A stretch of 11,866 nt of DNA from Candidatus Forterrea sp. (GTDB taxonomy: Archaea; Iainarchaeota; Iainarchaeia; Iainarchaeales; JAAZKV01). Where the stretch lies: positions 1 through 11,866 of the forward strand of contig DYDN01000020.1 of the NCBI GenBank assembly GCA_020717885.1, given 5' to 3'. Each line of letters begins with the position of its first letter. Position 1 is the stretch's first letter. Made by a program: the position numbers and the translations under genes. Shown here one piece after another: positions 1 through 6,802 of this stretch. The notes under the pieces are model-generated. The model was given only the letters and a program-made list of their open reading frames with translations. It ran no database searches and was not told the DNA's origin.

Positions 1-1
1 T

Positions 2-394
2 CAGTGTGTGTATCATATAGAGTGGTGTCCGAAATATAGATTTAACGTTTTAGGCAAAGAGTCACACAAAGAGCATATGGAAACGATTTTGCAAAACATT
101 GCAACAGAACACGATATGCAAATCGAAGAATTGGCAGTTATGCCAGACCACGTGCACATGGTCGTGCATGTAAAGCCAAGCATCAGTTTGGCAAAAGCAA
201 CACAGTTGCTCAAAGGCAGGTCATCGTATGAGTTTTTCAAAAAACACCCCAACATGCGCAAACGATATTGGGCAGGGCATTTCTGGAGCAAAGGAAAATT
301 CTATAGAAGCGTAGGCTCAGTAGATTTACAAACAACAAAAAATTACGTAAGAAATCAATTCGACATTCATCAAACACAACTAAGCGCGTTCTAA
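2..394 (+). CDS. tnpA: IS200/IS605-type transposase TnpA, 5' end outside window
   Basis: Single-strand DNA transposase of the Y1 HUH family, which cuts and rejoins hairpin ends of its own element through a tyrosine. The reading frame is open to the window edge, giving Q-C before V-Y-H-I-E-W-C-P-K-Y-R, a block that in this family follows a short N-terminal stretch; the true start is therefore upstream and the GTG at 8 is probably internal. Visible motifs are the HUH pair in MPDHVHMVV (H-V-H at about 152-160) and the catalytic tyrosine in TTKNYVRNQ (about 335-360). The 3' part looks intact and ends at a normal stop. The visible 130 codons are close to the usual 130-150 aa, so little is missing. 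No tnpB follows, as in IS200-like elements. It may still be active, but the left end cannot be seen. Confidence 0.93.
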   Translation, partial: QCVYHIEWCPKYRFNVLGKESHKEHMETILQNIATEHDMQIEELAVMPDHVHMVVHVKPSISLAKATQLLKGRSSYEFFKKHPNMRKRYWAGHFWSKGKFYRSVGSVDLQTTKNYVRNQFDIHQTQLSAF

Positions 395-401
395 ACGCGC
401 T
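383..401 (+). repeat. Hairpin over the tnpA stop codon
   Basis: AGCGCGTT (383-390) and AACGCGCT (394-401) form a perfect 8-bp stem with a 3-base loop that includes the tnpA stop region. It is seen directly. It may be part of the structured right end of the element or a transcript-end hairpin. Confidence 0.6.
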
Positions 402-410
402 ATTAAGAAG

Positions 411-438
411 CCCCACACTTTAGTGTGGGGTAATTCAC
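411..438 (+). repeat. Probable right end of the IS200-type element (hairpin plus cleavage tail)
   Basis: CCCCACACT (411-419) and AGTGTGGGG (422-430) form a perfect palindrome 16 bases after the tnpA stop, followed by TAATTCAC. IS200/IS605 elements carry subterminal hairpins that TnpA recognises and cut a few bases outside them, so the element probably ends near 434-438. The hairpin is seen; the exact cleavage position is inference. Confidence 0.65.
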
Positions 439-439
439 A

Positions 440-458
440 CCTTCATTTTGCGCGGTTG
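440..458 (+). repeat. 19-bp direct repeat, copy 1
   Basis: CCTTCATTTTGCGCGGTTG occurs here and again exactly at 546-564, a period of 106 bases. Copy 1 lies immediately beyond the predicted IS200 right end. Its origin is unknown. Confidence 0.85.
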
Positions 459-545
459 CATGTTGTGTTACAATTCGCTATTAAATCAATTATAACGTGT
501 AATAATGGCTTTCTTACAAATTGGGTGTTTATAAATAAATGGCTG

Positions 546-564
546 CCTTCATTTTGCGCGGTTG
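546..564 (+). repeat. 19-bp direct repeat, copy 2
   Basis: Exact second copy of the 19-mer at 440-458. Sequence just after each copy (TTG then T/G-rich) is only loosely similar, so the repeat unit does not extend clearly. Confidence 0.85.
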
Positions 565-606
565 TTAGTTTTTGTGATTTTGTGTGCATTTTGATTGTTC
601 GGCAAA

Positions 607-615
607 TTTAAATAC
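607..615 (+). promoter_or_regulatory. TATA box for the winged-helix gene
   Basis: TTTAAATAC preceded by an A-rich BRE-like GGCAAA. The expected transcription start is near 636, giving a leader of about 37 bases before the chosen start at 673. Confidence 0.55.
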
Positions 616-672
616 TTCTTAATCCACTAAAAGTTAAAGGAAAAAGAGTTTTTCTTTATTTGAGGCGTGTGT

Positions 673-1143
673 GTGATTCCCGAATCAGAATTAATTAGAA
701 AAGAAGTTATTGTACGCCAAATTGATTTGCCTTCCTCCGTTACGTTAACAAAAAAATCCTTGCTCCGCTGGTGTACTCTCTCGCTTGGACTAATTTCACC
801 AAAAGAATCAAGGGATAAGGGTTTTTTGGTTTTTGATGCATTATTTACTTTCCTCTTCACAAAAAAAACCGCCCCAACAACACTTGATGTTAAAGCATTC
901 ATTAAGGAAAAAAGCGGTGTTGAGATGAGCGAGAAATTAATCCGCTACCACTTGAATAGATTAATTGATTTGGGGGTTATTGCAAGAGATGGTTTGGTTT
1001 ACAAAATAAATCCTTCCCCAAGTAGCGAGAATCGTTCCTCAATGAAAGAATCCTTTAACGCTTGGGCAAAAAAACCCCTAGAAAAAAATTTAGAAGATAT
1101 TGCAAGTGCGCTTGAGAAGTTACAAAACTCGTATGAGAAGTAA
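673..1143 (+). CDS. Small winged-helix-like protein, putative regulator
   Basis: 156-aa protein I cannot assign to a named family. From about residue 50 it has a predicted helical, winged-helix-like arrangement: LVFDALFTFLF, a linker, DVKAFIKEKSG, then a likely recognition helix SEKLIRYHLNRLIDLGVI and a short beta wing GLVYKINP. The C-terminus after about residue 115 is polar and helical (LEKNLEDIASALEKLQ). The N-terminus has a basic/leucine segment LTKKSLLRWCTLSLGLI. Start: GTG 673 lies 7 bases after GAGG (662-665); GTG 667, two codons earlier, is too close to that site. It precedes the pilus-like locus on the same strand with its own TATA box, so a regulatory role there is possible but unproven. 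It ends 4 bases before an IS fragment, so its C-terminus may have been altered by that insertion. Confidence 0.7.
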   Translation: MIPESELIRKEVIVRQIDLPSSVTLTKKSLLRWCTLSLGLISPKESRDKGFLVFDALFTFLFTKKTAPTTLDVKAFIKEKSGVEMSEKLIRYHLNRLIDLGVIARDGLVYKINPSPSSENRSSMKESFNAWAKKPLEKNLEDIASALEKLQNSYEK

Positions 1144-1147
1144 ATAA

Positions 1148-1216
1148 TGAAGAAAACCTAATAAACGAGAACAACCAACTAAAACCAAGAGAGGACATTA
1201 AATCAGGACAACACAC
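1148..1216 (+). mobile_element. Orphan IS end, inverted match to 11603-11671
   Basis: This 69-bp stretch is the reverse complement of 11603-11671 with a single mismatch (C at 1157). At the right edge the matching block lies just outside the stop codon of an rve/DDE transposase, so it is that element's terminal non-coding end. Here no transposase coding sequence precedes it; the winged-helix gene stops at 1143. It is therefore a solo end left by deletion or aberrant transposition. Similarity stops at ...GGACAACACAC, marking the approximate outer boundary of the element. Confidence 0.85.
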
Positions 1217-1237
1217 ACCGCCCCTGACCTAAAAAAC

Positions 1238-1247
1238 CTTATATATT
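1238..1247 (+). promoter_or_regulatory. TATA box, leaderless promoter of the LamG pilin gene
   Basis: CTTATATATT after an A-run BRE-like AAAAAACC. Its centre is about 25 bases before the ATG at 1268, so transcription should start at or next to the ATG; no ribosome site is present. It lies just outside the orphan IS end. Confidence 0.65.
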
Positions 1248-1267
1248 CTAATGCCTCATTATTTCAT

Positions 1268-1744
1268 ATGGCCTCTTCTTTTTTCGGTGAAAAAGCCCAG
1301 TCAACTACTGAATACTTGGCACTTGTGGGTATAATTGTGCTCGTTTCACTTTTAGTTGTGGGTCTTGTAATTAATCAGGTTGAGTCCTCTTCAAGCACCT
1401 TCTCAAGAGCCGATAATCTTAGCGCGGTTGTAGGCGCATTTGCCTCAACTGATTTTACTGCAAATTCTTCCGGGGATTTATATTTAACAATCACAAACCA
1501 TTCTGATGAATCAATTACTCTCCAATCAATAACAATTGATGGTGTGACTGCAGATTATTCTGGCGATATTGATTTTGATGGTGAGAAGGCTTTCACGATT
1601 TCCGGGGTGAATGAGTGTGTAGGGGTATCCGAAATGTATTCTGTAAGCTTCACATACCTTTCCGAATCTGGTCTTACAAAAACACATAGTTTTGGAACAC
1701 TTAGGGTTCCATGCTCAAGTGAAGCATCCTTAATAGAAACATGA
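1268..1744 (+). CDS. Class III signal-peptide pilin-like protein (N-terminal half of the split gene)
   Basis: 158 aa as it now reads. The leader MASSFFGEKA ends in the prepilin-type site KA-QSTTEY, with the conserved glutamate at +5 and then about 20 hydrophobic residues (LALVGIIVLVSLLVVGLVI) that would pack into a filament core. The rest is beta-rich, with two cysteines (NECVG, VPCSS). It ends in SLIET followed by TGA created by the duplication. Taken alone it has the size of a normal archaeal pilin, so the short form could itself be stable and assembled. The start ATG fits the leaderless promoter. Confidence 0.85.
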   Translation: MASSFFGEKAQSTTEYLALVGIIVLVSLLVVGLVINQVESSSSTFSRADNLSAVVGAFASTDFTANSSGDLYLTITNHSDESITLQSITIDGVTADYSGDIDFDGEKAFTISGVNECVGVSEMYSVSFTYLSESGLTKTHSFGTLRVPCSSEASLIET

Positions 1745-1762
1745 AGCATCCTTAATAGAAAC
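1720..1762 (+). repeat. 22-bp tandem duplication causing a frameshift
   Basis: The 21-mer TGAAGCATCCTTAATAGAAAC occurs at 1720-1740 and 1742-1762, period 22. Because 22 is not a multiple of three, the second copy shifts the frame by one and creates TGA at 1742-1744. The downstream frame reads the second copy as EASLIET again. Confidence 0.95.
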
Positions 1763-1880
1763 TTCGGAGCAAATAATTGTTCCCGAGGGTGCAGCAATTT
1801 ACTCAGAATTCTTTCACTTAGATTCAGATTTTACCGGCGGCTCATTTGGTTTAACTAATTTAGTTGGCTCAAATTCCGGG

Positions 1881-2768
1881 GTGGCATATGATGGTAACGC
1901 AAAAATAGTTCAATTTGGAAATATTGTTGGTTTGTGGCACTTAGATGATGATGTGACTGCTTCTTCGATTAATGAAAATGATGGGACGCTTGAGGGCGGA
2001 GCAACTTACACAAGCGGGCTTTGGGGGACAAGCGCACTTGATTTTGATGGTAGCAGCGGTTACGTTGAAGTAGGCAACACGAATATCCCTGTTGGGAGCA
2101 ATTCAATAAGTTTGTCCGCATGGGTGATAAATAAAGGTAATGGGGCGGGTGGAGGGGGAATATCATGTGCATTTGGAATAGGCACAGGTACAACAGACAA
2201 CACACATCTGGCTTTTTGTCACTATCCAAATTCGAATTTTTTTATTGGGCATTGGGGGGCAGATGATTGGATTACGGGTGTTAATCTTCCTCAGAATGTT
2301 TGGGAACACATAGCATACACATATGATGGCAGTACAGAAAAAATTTATTTGAATGGAGTAGAAGTTGATAGCCGCCTACACACATTTAGTATTTCCGCAA
2401 GCCCAACAGTTCGAATAGGCGATTGGGATGATAAGGCAAGTACAAACTATTATTGGGGTGGGGTAGTTGAAGACGCCGCGATTTGGGATAGTGCGCTAAG
2501 TGAACAACAAATACAAGAATTATTTAGCAAGGGAGCTTCAAGAATTGGAATAGAGTACAGGGGCTGTGATAATGCAAATTGTAGTGATGGCGAATGGAGT
2601 GCCCCGACTAATTATTCAATTGGTACTTTGATAAGCGCTACAAGTGTTTTGAATAAGCGCTACTTCCAGTATAAAATATTCCCCGAACTTTATACTTTTG
2701 AGGGCTCCCAGCAGTACCCGAATGCATATCCAAAGTACGCTGACTTGAATTTTGTTTACATAAACTAA
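1881..2768 (+). CDS. LamG-domain protein (C-terminal part of the split gene)
   Basis: 295-aa open frame from GTG 1881, although the frame is open back to 1737, just inside the duplication, and there is no ribosome site or TATA box for 1881; independent translation is doubtful. The LamG (Laminin_G_3-like) fold is recognisable: VGLWHLDD, DGSSGYVEVG, SISLSAWV, WEHIAYTYDG, KIYLNGVEV, VRIGDW and EDAAIWDSALSEQQIQEL, in the usual order. The fragment lacks a signal sequence, so if it were translated alone it would stay in the cytoplasm. Its coding sequence shows no other stop or frameshift, which argues that the break is recent. Confidence 0.85.
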   Translation: MAYDGNAKIVQFGNIVGLWHLDDDVTASSINENDGTLEGGATYTSGLWGTSALDFDGSSGYVEVGNTNIPVGSNSISLSAWVINKGNGAGGGGISCAFGIGTGTTDNTHLAFCHYPNSNFFIGHWGADDWITGVNLPQNVWEHIAYTYDGSTEKIYLNGVEVDSRLHTFSISASPTVRIGDWDDKASTNYYWGGVVEDAAIWDSALSEQQIQELFSKGASRIGIEYRGCDNANCSDGEWSAPTNYSIGTLISATSVLNKRYFQYKIFPELYTFEGSQQYPNAYPKYADLNFVYIN

Positions 2769-2864
2769 TTTTTCTCCCGTATTAATTAAATTTTCTTCTT
2801 AAGTTCAAGCACAAAATCTTTTACTTTTAACTTTTTTTCAAACCCCTTTCTTCTCACGGGCATG
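2769..2864 (+). terminator. T-rich intergenic region, likely transcription end
   Basis: Several T-runs (CTAATTTTTCTC at the stop, CTTTTTTTC near 2831-2839) follow the LamG gene. Archaeal RNA polymerase terminates at such runs without needing a hairpin. The position is approximate. Confidence 0.4.
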
Positions 2865-2867
2865 TTT

Positions 2868-2875
2868 TTATATTA
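2868..2875 (+). promoter_or_regulatory. TATA box for the platform protein gene
   Basis: TTATATTA in the context GTTTTTATATTAAAA, about 32 bases before the TTG start at 2903. The expected transcription start is in the 2890s, giving a very short leader that may just include GGTGA (2894-2898). Confidence 0.6.
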
Positions 2876-2902
2876 AAACACCTTATTATTTCTGGTGAAG
2901 TT

Positions 2903-5320
2903 TTGCCTCCACAAAAACGCATGTCCTATGAAGCCTCGCCAGGCGAATTCTATAAGGGAATTACCGCTGTGGGGGAAACTTTTGAGGGTGAAACAAAAAC
3001 CGTTGTGGAAAAAAACCCAGAATTCGTTCTTTTTTGCAAAAAAATGTATAAACAATTTCCTGGCCTAGGGAAAGGCGCAATATTTGTTGAAGAGCACAAA
3101 GAGGCCGTGCAATTTCTTGGTTGGCGATTAAGCGCTGAAGAATTCATGGCCGCAATAAAAGGAATTTCAATGGTTGGAATAATTGCCGCAATAATAATTC
3201 TTGCAGTATTCTATTTTGTTGGTTACGTAATTCCAATCGGGGAGAATGGTTTAGGATTAGGATTAATCCAAAACTCTGATGCTCTTGGAAACTTTTCTCA
3301 AGCAATTCTCGGTCTTGTTGCGGCAATATTGTTCGCAATGATTGGGATGACAGTGTACATGATTTACACTTACCCTATTAATGCCGCTGATGAGGAAAAG
3401 AACCGCGCGCTAACCTATGTTCCAGAAATGGTCGGGTATATGATAATGTCAATGAAACTTGTTCCAAACCTTGAGAAAGCAATTGAGTTTAGCGCAAAGC
3501 ATGGGAAAGGAAAAGTTGCGGATGATTTTAAGAAAATCATTTGGGATTTTCAAATCGGAGTATATTCCTCAATTAGTGAGGGACTTGATATGCTCGCATA
3601 CCGCTGGGGAAAATACTCCACCGAGCTTAAGGAATCCATGATGAGAATCCGCGCCTCGGTAATGGAGCCCTCTGAATCAAAGCGCTACCAAATACTTGAC
3701 AAAACAATGATGGAGGTACTTGATAGTGTTAAAGAAAAAATGGGGGATTATGCGCGCAGTTTAAATCAGCCTTCAGTAATGCTCTTCTATATTGGAGTAC
3801 TCCTTCCTCTTCTCCTTGTAATTGTTCTTCCTGTTGGCTCCGCTTTCTCCGGAATGCCCTTTGCTACAGCCCCAGTACTTTTTGCGATTTATTGTGTAGG
3901 TATCCCCTTCATGGCATTTACTTTCGCAAAGAATGTTGTGAAAAAAAGGCCCCCAACATATGAGCCCCCTGAAATTACTGATAATTTTGTTGGCCTCCCA
4001 AGGAAATGGATGATGAAACTCGGCGGAGGAGTAGCTGATGTAAGATTAATCGCAATTTTTATTCTAATTGCGGGACTCGCACTCTCAATCACCCTTTCCT
4101 TTGAAGGATTTCCCCCAAAGGACTTAATGCCAAAGAATGAGGATGGTGTTCCAATATTCCAACTCCTCCCTTCAGATAAACAATACGCAGAAATATTCGC
4201 GGAGTATGGCGCGGATTATTATGAAAAAGTTCTTGATCTTTATATTATACAAATAGGGGACCCGCTCCCAGGGTATGGTGTAAGGGAAGGAAAATTATAC
4301 AAATCCCTTCTTGCACAAGGAGCGTATGCCACCGCACTTGACACAGAGAGAGTTGTTCTAAAAAAAGAGCTTGAGATAACAAGTAAACCAAAGAATGATC
4401 CAACAAAGTACATTTTTTGGTCAGGATTCTTGCTCACAATCTCAATTTTGATTTCATTTATTTTGTATTATAGGAATATTTACAAACGAAATGCGCAGCT
4501 CCAAATCGTTCAGATGGAGGATGAGTTCAAGGAATCAATGTATATGATTGCCTCAAGAATGGGAGAAAATAAGCCGGTTGAGAATGCCCTCAAACAAGCA
4601 AAAGAATTCCTCCCGAATTTATTAATTAGTAAAAGAATTTTTGGAAAAACTGTTGAGAATATTGAACTCATGGGTCTGCCCCTTGAAACCGCGGTATTTG
4701 ATCCAGTGTATGGTGCAATGAAAGGAATCCCATCAAAAACACTAACAACCGCAATGCGTCTTTTGGTTGACTCAGTAACTCTTGGTGTTGAGGTTGCCTC
4801 AAGAACACTCATGTCTCTCTCACTCCAAATGGAGAACATGGATAAAGTAAACAAATCCCTAAGCGACATGGTTTCTGATGTAACAACAACAATGCAAACA
4901 ATGGCCCTCTTTATCGCCCCAATGGTGCTTGGTATAACTACGGCTCTTCAAAAAGTTGTAATAATGACACTCGCTAGTGTAGTAGCCTCTCCAGAGGCAA
5001 TGGGTGCGCAGGACGCCGCCTCAACAATTTCTAATTCCGGAGTGGGCAATGTTGTTGGAAATGCAGGTAACATAGGCTCAATATTTAAGGTTAGTATTGA
5101 TTCATTCAAATCCTTTGCCACTCCAAGAGATTATTTAATAATAATTGGAATATACGTTGCGCTCATTGTGATAATCCTCACTTTCTTTACAACAAAAATA
5201 AAAGAGGATAATAGTTTGCTCTTCAAAATAAACCTTGCCAAATCCCTCCCAATCGCAATGGCAATTTACTTAGTGACAACAATAGTAGCGAACTTCGCAA
5301 TAGGAATGGTAATGGGCTGA
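2903..5320 (+). CDS. Archaeal type IV pilus/archaellum-type platform protein (PilC/TadC/FlaJ family, two T2SSF domains)
   Basis: 805-aa polytopic membrane protein. Family members form the inner platform on which an ATPase drives pilin assembly. The N-terminal 85 residues are cytoplasmic, then helices at about 86-110 and 135-157. A first T2SSF-type cytoplasmic region (about 168-285, EMVGYMIMSMKLVPNLEKAIEFS) follows, with a hydrophobic pair at about 290-345. There is a long central part with helices VADVRLIAIFILIAGLAL and YIFWSGFLLTISILISF. A second T2SSF region (about 540-690) starts ESMYMIASRMGENKPVENALKQA. The end is hydrophobic (ALFIAPMVLGITTAL, DYLIIIGIYVALIVIILTF and SLPIAMAIYLVTTIVANFAIGMVMG). 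The duplicated layout and length suit archaeal homologues. Start TTG 2903 has GGTGA at 2894-2898, 4 bases away; ATG 2921 is an alternative. No assembly ATPase gene adjoins it, unlike most archaellum and pilus operons. Confidence 0.88.
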   Translation: MPPQKRMSYEASPGEFYKGITAVGETFEGETKTVVEKNPEFVLFCKKMYKQFPGLGKGAIFVEEHKEAVQFLGWRLSAEEFMAAIKGISMVGIIAAIIILAVFYFVGYVIPIGENGLGLGLIQNSDALGNFSQAILGLVAAILFAMIGMTVYMIYTYPINAADEEKNRALTYVPEMVGYMIMSMKLVPNLEKAIEFSAKHGKGKVADDFKKIIWDFQIGVYSSISEGLDMLAYRWGKYSTELKESMMRIRASVMEPSESKRYQILDKTMMEVLDSVKEKMGDYARSLNQPSVMLFYIGVLLPLLLVIVLPVGSAFSGMPFATAPVLFAIYCVGIPFMAFTFAKNVVKKRPPTYEPPEITDNFVGLPRKWMMKLGGGVADVRLIAIFILIAGLALSITLSFEGFPPKDLMPKNEDGVPIFQLLPSDKQYAEIFAEYGADYYEKVLDLYIIQIGDPLPGYGVREGKLYKSLLAQGAYATALDTERVVLKKELEITSKPKNDPTKYIFWSGFLLTISILISFILYYRNIYKRNAQLQIVQMEDEFKESMYMIASRMGENKPVENALKQAKEFLPNLLISKRIFGKTVENIELMGLPLETAVFDPVYGAMKGIPSKTLTTAMRLLVDSVTLGVEVASRTLMSLSLQMENMDKVNKSLSDMVSDVTTTMQTMALFIAPMVLGITTALQKVVIMTLASVVASPEAMGAQDAASTISNSGVGNVVGNAGNIGSIFKVSIDSFKSFATPRDYLIIIGIYVALIVIILTFFTTKIKEDNSLLFKINLAKSLPIAMAIYLVTTIVANFAIGMVMG

Positions 5321-5385
5321 AGTAAGAAGTGGCATTATGAAAGTATGAGTTGAACTTAGAAGTAGGAATGGATTGATGTGATTTG

Positions 5386-5895
5386 ATGTTTGAATTATTG
5401 TTTAAGGAAAATAAGGGACAGGCGGAATCAGTTTTTCGTTTAATGATTGACTCCGCTATCGGCCTCGCAATTCTGATTATTATTGTTTCTTCGCTCTCCC
5501 AATTTGATAGGCTCTCACTAAATCAATCCGTTTCAGATTTTCGTGACATAGTGGTTTCTTCTTCTCAATCCCCTGACGGGATGGTGTTTAACTCAAAGGA
5601 ATTAACTTTTGCTCAAGGGCAGACCTTCTCCACCCTTGACCTTGAATCCTGGACTAATATTAGCGAGAAGTGCTTTGAATTTGATTCAGTAGCAAAAGCC
5701 TCAATGAATGTATCTGATGGCCGCGATGTAGCAGAGTTTTTGAGCAGATTTAATGTAAAAGTCTCCGCTAAATGTGTTTCGCGTACATGCGACCCAACAA
5801 ACCAAAATGATCCAACTAATTGCTGTGTTTGCTGTAAAGTTCTATTTGGGAAAGCCCTCACAGCGGATGATGCTACTAATTGCCCAAGGAATTGA
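5386..5895 (+). CDS. Cysteine-rich pilin-like protein with class III leader
   Basis: 169 aa. A short charged leader MFELLFKENKGQA carries the prepilin motif K-G-Q-A followed by ESVFRLMIDSAIGLAILIIIVSSL, the usual hydrophobic filament helix. The ectodomain has eight cysteines, seven of them in the last third (SAKC, SRTC, NCCVCC, NCPRN), implying disulfides or a metal site outside the cell. I recognise no named domain. ATG 5386 is preferred over TTG 5383 because GTGA (5378-5381) lies 4 bases before it, the spacing seen elsewhere in this window. It follows the platform gene by 65 bases with no clear TATA box, so it is probably cotranscribed with it. Probable minor pilin or filament subunit. Confidence 0.82.
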   Translation: MFELLFKENKGQAESVFRLMIDSAIGLAILIIIVSSLSQFDRLSLNQSVSDFRDIVVSSSQSPDGMVFNSKELTFAQGQTFSTLDLESWTNISEKCFEFDSVAKASMNVSDGRDVAEFLSRFNVKVSAKCVSRTCDPTNQNDPTNCCVCCKVLFGKALTADDATNCPRN

Positions 5896-5921
5896 TATTC
5901 TTGCCAAAGCAACTCATTAGG

Positions 5922-5930
5922 TTTAAATAC
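5922..5930 (+). promoter_or_regulatory. TATA box for the pilin-like gene at 5962
   Basis: TTTAAATAC, the same core as at 607-615, about 36 bases before GTG 5962. The expected transcription start is near 5950, just ahead of GGTGA (5953-5957). Confidence 0.6.
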
Positions 5931-5961
5931 TACTTTGTCGTTTCTTATGCAAGGTGATTTT

Positions 5962-6486
5962 GTGCTTAATCAAAAAGGACAAGCTTTCAGTGTATTTGAG
6001 CTGATGATTGCGGGTGTTGTTGCATTTGCTATCCTCATCATTTTGCTGATGGTAATAAACAATGTTAACACAGGAGTAACATCAAATCCAAAGGATGCTA
6101 TTTCTACTGCCGTAAAAACAGTTGGCGTATCAGGGCAGACAACAAGTAATGTATTCTCCTTTAAGAACGGCGCACAAGTAAGCTCGGATGATATTTCATC
6201 ACAAACAGGGCTTGATGTAGGTTCATTGTTCTTTATGAAGGGACAGTTTAGGGACGATACAACTATCTCAGTTTCAGATGATGGAAAATCAGTTCTATAT
6301 ACAGGTTCTACAGAGAAAAAAGTTCAAGCAATAGTTAACTGCAAGCAAAATGAGGGAGCGCTGTCAAACTCAATTAGCGTGCTATCACAAAGCTCTTCTT
6401 TCAGCAGTTATTCATTTGAACCAACAGCAGACTGCGGGGATGTTAGCCCTTGCTGCGCAATAATATTAATAAGACCAAAGAACTAA
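5962..6486 (+). CDS. Pilin-like protein with class III leader
   Basis: 174 aa from GTG 5962. MLNQKGQA-FSVFELMIAGVV is a compact prepilin leader, followed by the hydrophobic run VAFAILIILLMVI; glutamate lies a few residues after the predicted cut, as in type IV pilins. The ectodomain is serine/threonine-rich and beta-like (GQTTSNVFSFKNG, TTISVSDDGKSVLYTGS) and ends with a cysteine group DCGDVSPCC close to the C-terminus (four cysteines in all). The GTG is chosen because GGTGA (5953-5957) lies 4 bases before it and the TATA-predicted start would exclude TTG 5935 and nearly exclude ATG 5947. It has its own promoter inside the cluster, which suggests expression at a different level from the platform gene. 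It is a candidate for a major subunit, but that is inference. Confidence 0.82.
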   Translation: MLNQKGQAFSVFELMIAGVVAFAILIILLMVINNVNTGVTSNPKDAISTAVKTVGVSGQTTSNVFSFKNGAQVSSDDISSQTGLDVGSLFFMKGQFRDDTTISVSDDGKSVLYTGSTEKKVQAIVNCKQNEGALSNSISVLSQSSSFSSYSFEPTADCGDVSPCCAIILIRPKN

Positions 6487-6511
6487 TTGATTTTGAATGT
6501 GAAAAGAAGTA

Positions 6512-6519
6512 TTATATAC
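6512..6519 (+). promoter_or_regulatory. TATA box, leaderless promoter of the small membrane protein
   Basis: TTATATAC centred about 26 bases before ATG 6541, so the transcript should begin at the ATG. The T-run at 6532-6540 immediately before the ATG holds no ribosome site. Confidence 0.6.
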
Positions 6520-6540
6520 TTCTTTTCCCTATTTTTTTTT

Positions 6541-6729
6541 ATGAAACATATTTCCGCTAGCGGGCTATTCGCAAAGGACTCAGTTTTCTTTGAAGAGGAC
6601 GCCGACTCAAGCTTTGGCACCGTTTACCTTATCCTCGTGTTTGCAATAGCGGCCCTATTGCTTGTAATGGTAGTAAAACCAATGTTCCAATCCGCGCAAA
6701 AAACCATTCCAAAGACTACTGGCAAGTGA
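6541..6729 (+). CDS. Small single-span membrane protein in the pilus cluster
   Basis: 62 aa. An acidic stretch FFEEDADSS precedes one hydrophobic helix TVYLILVFAIAALLLVMVV, followed by a short basic tail KPMFQSAQKTIPKTTGK. It lacks a K-G-Q leader, so it is either an unusual small pilin-like subunit or a membrane accessory protein. ATG 6541 is preferred over the in-frame TTG 6487, because the TATA box at 6512-6519 lies between the two. It has no cysteine, unlike the surrounding genes. No family recognised. Confidence 0.68.
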   Translation: MKHISASGLFAKDSVFFEEDADSSFGTVYLILVFAIAALLLVMVVKPMFQSAQKTIPKTTGK

Positions 6730-6765
6730 ATTAATTTTATTAATTTGAGCTGAACTAAGCAAAGG

Positions 6766-6774
6766 TTAAATAAA
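6766..6774 (+). promoter_or_regulatory. TATA box for the pilin-like gene at 6803
   Basis: TTAAATAAA in the context AAAGGTTAAATAAAG, about 34 bases before GTG 6803 and 24 before GGTGG (6793-6797), nearly the same geometry as at 2868. Confidence 0.5.
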
Positions 6775-6802
6775 GTAAAACGGTTCGCATAGGGTGGTTT
6801 TT

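Larger units (their letters stand above)
439..606. other. Gene-poor stretch after the IS right end
   Basis: No supported gene. The reading frame at 423-611 begins inside the IS hairpin, has no ribosome site and low-complexity composition, and is rejected. The stretch is AT-rich and contains the two 19-bp repeat copies listed separately. Confidence 0.55.
1268..2768 (+). pseudogene. Class III signal-peptide (pilin-like) protein with LamG domain, split by 22-bp duplication
   Basis: Removing one 22-bp copy (1741-1762) rejoins the two open frames exactly: ...SLIET-SEQIIVPEG..., continuing through to 2768 as one 492-aa protein. In order it has a class III leader EKA-QSTTEY and hydrophobic helix (residues 11-36), a beta-rich domain (about 40-155), a linker, a LamG/concanavalin A-like domain (about 213-417), and a C-terminal tail with cysteine-bearing GCDNANCSDGEW. 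LamG domains are beta-sandwich modules that bind glycans or proteins. The predicted role is a surface filament subunit or tip adhesin assembled by the downstream platform protein. As sequenced, translation stops at TGA 1742-1744, leaving 158 residues. Whether this is a true pseudogene, a reversible switch or a sequencing or assembly error cannot be decided here. Confidence 0.8.

Noticed and set aside
440..564. CRISPR or attachment-site interpretation of the 19-bp repeat
   Set aside because: Only two copies with an 87-base gap, no tRNA or integrase nearby and no cas genes.
423..611. Plus-strand open frame of 62 codons
   Set aside because: It starts inside the IS hairpin, has no ribosome site or promoter at the right distance, and is composed mostly of AT-rich filler.
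1737..1762. Programmed +1 ribosomal frameshift joining the two halves of the LamG gene
   Set aside because: A frameshift at ACA-TGA would be needed, but no slippery run or stimulatory structure is visible, and the exact tandem duplication explains the shift more simply.
4510..4869. Minus-strand open frame of 119 codons
   Set aside because: Shadow of the second T2SSF domain of the platform gene.
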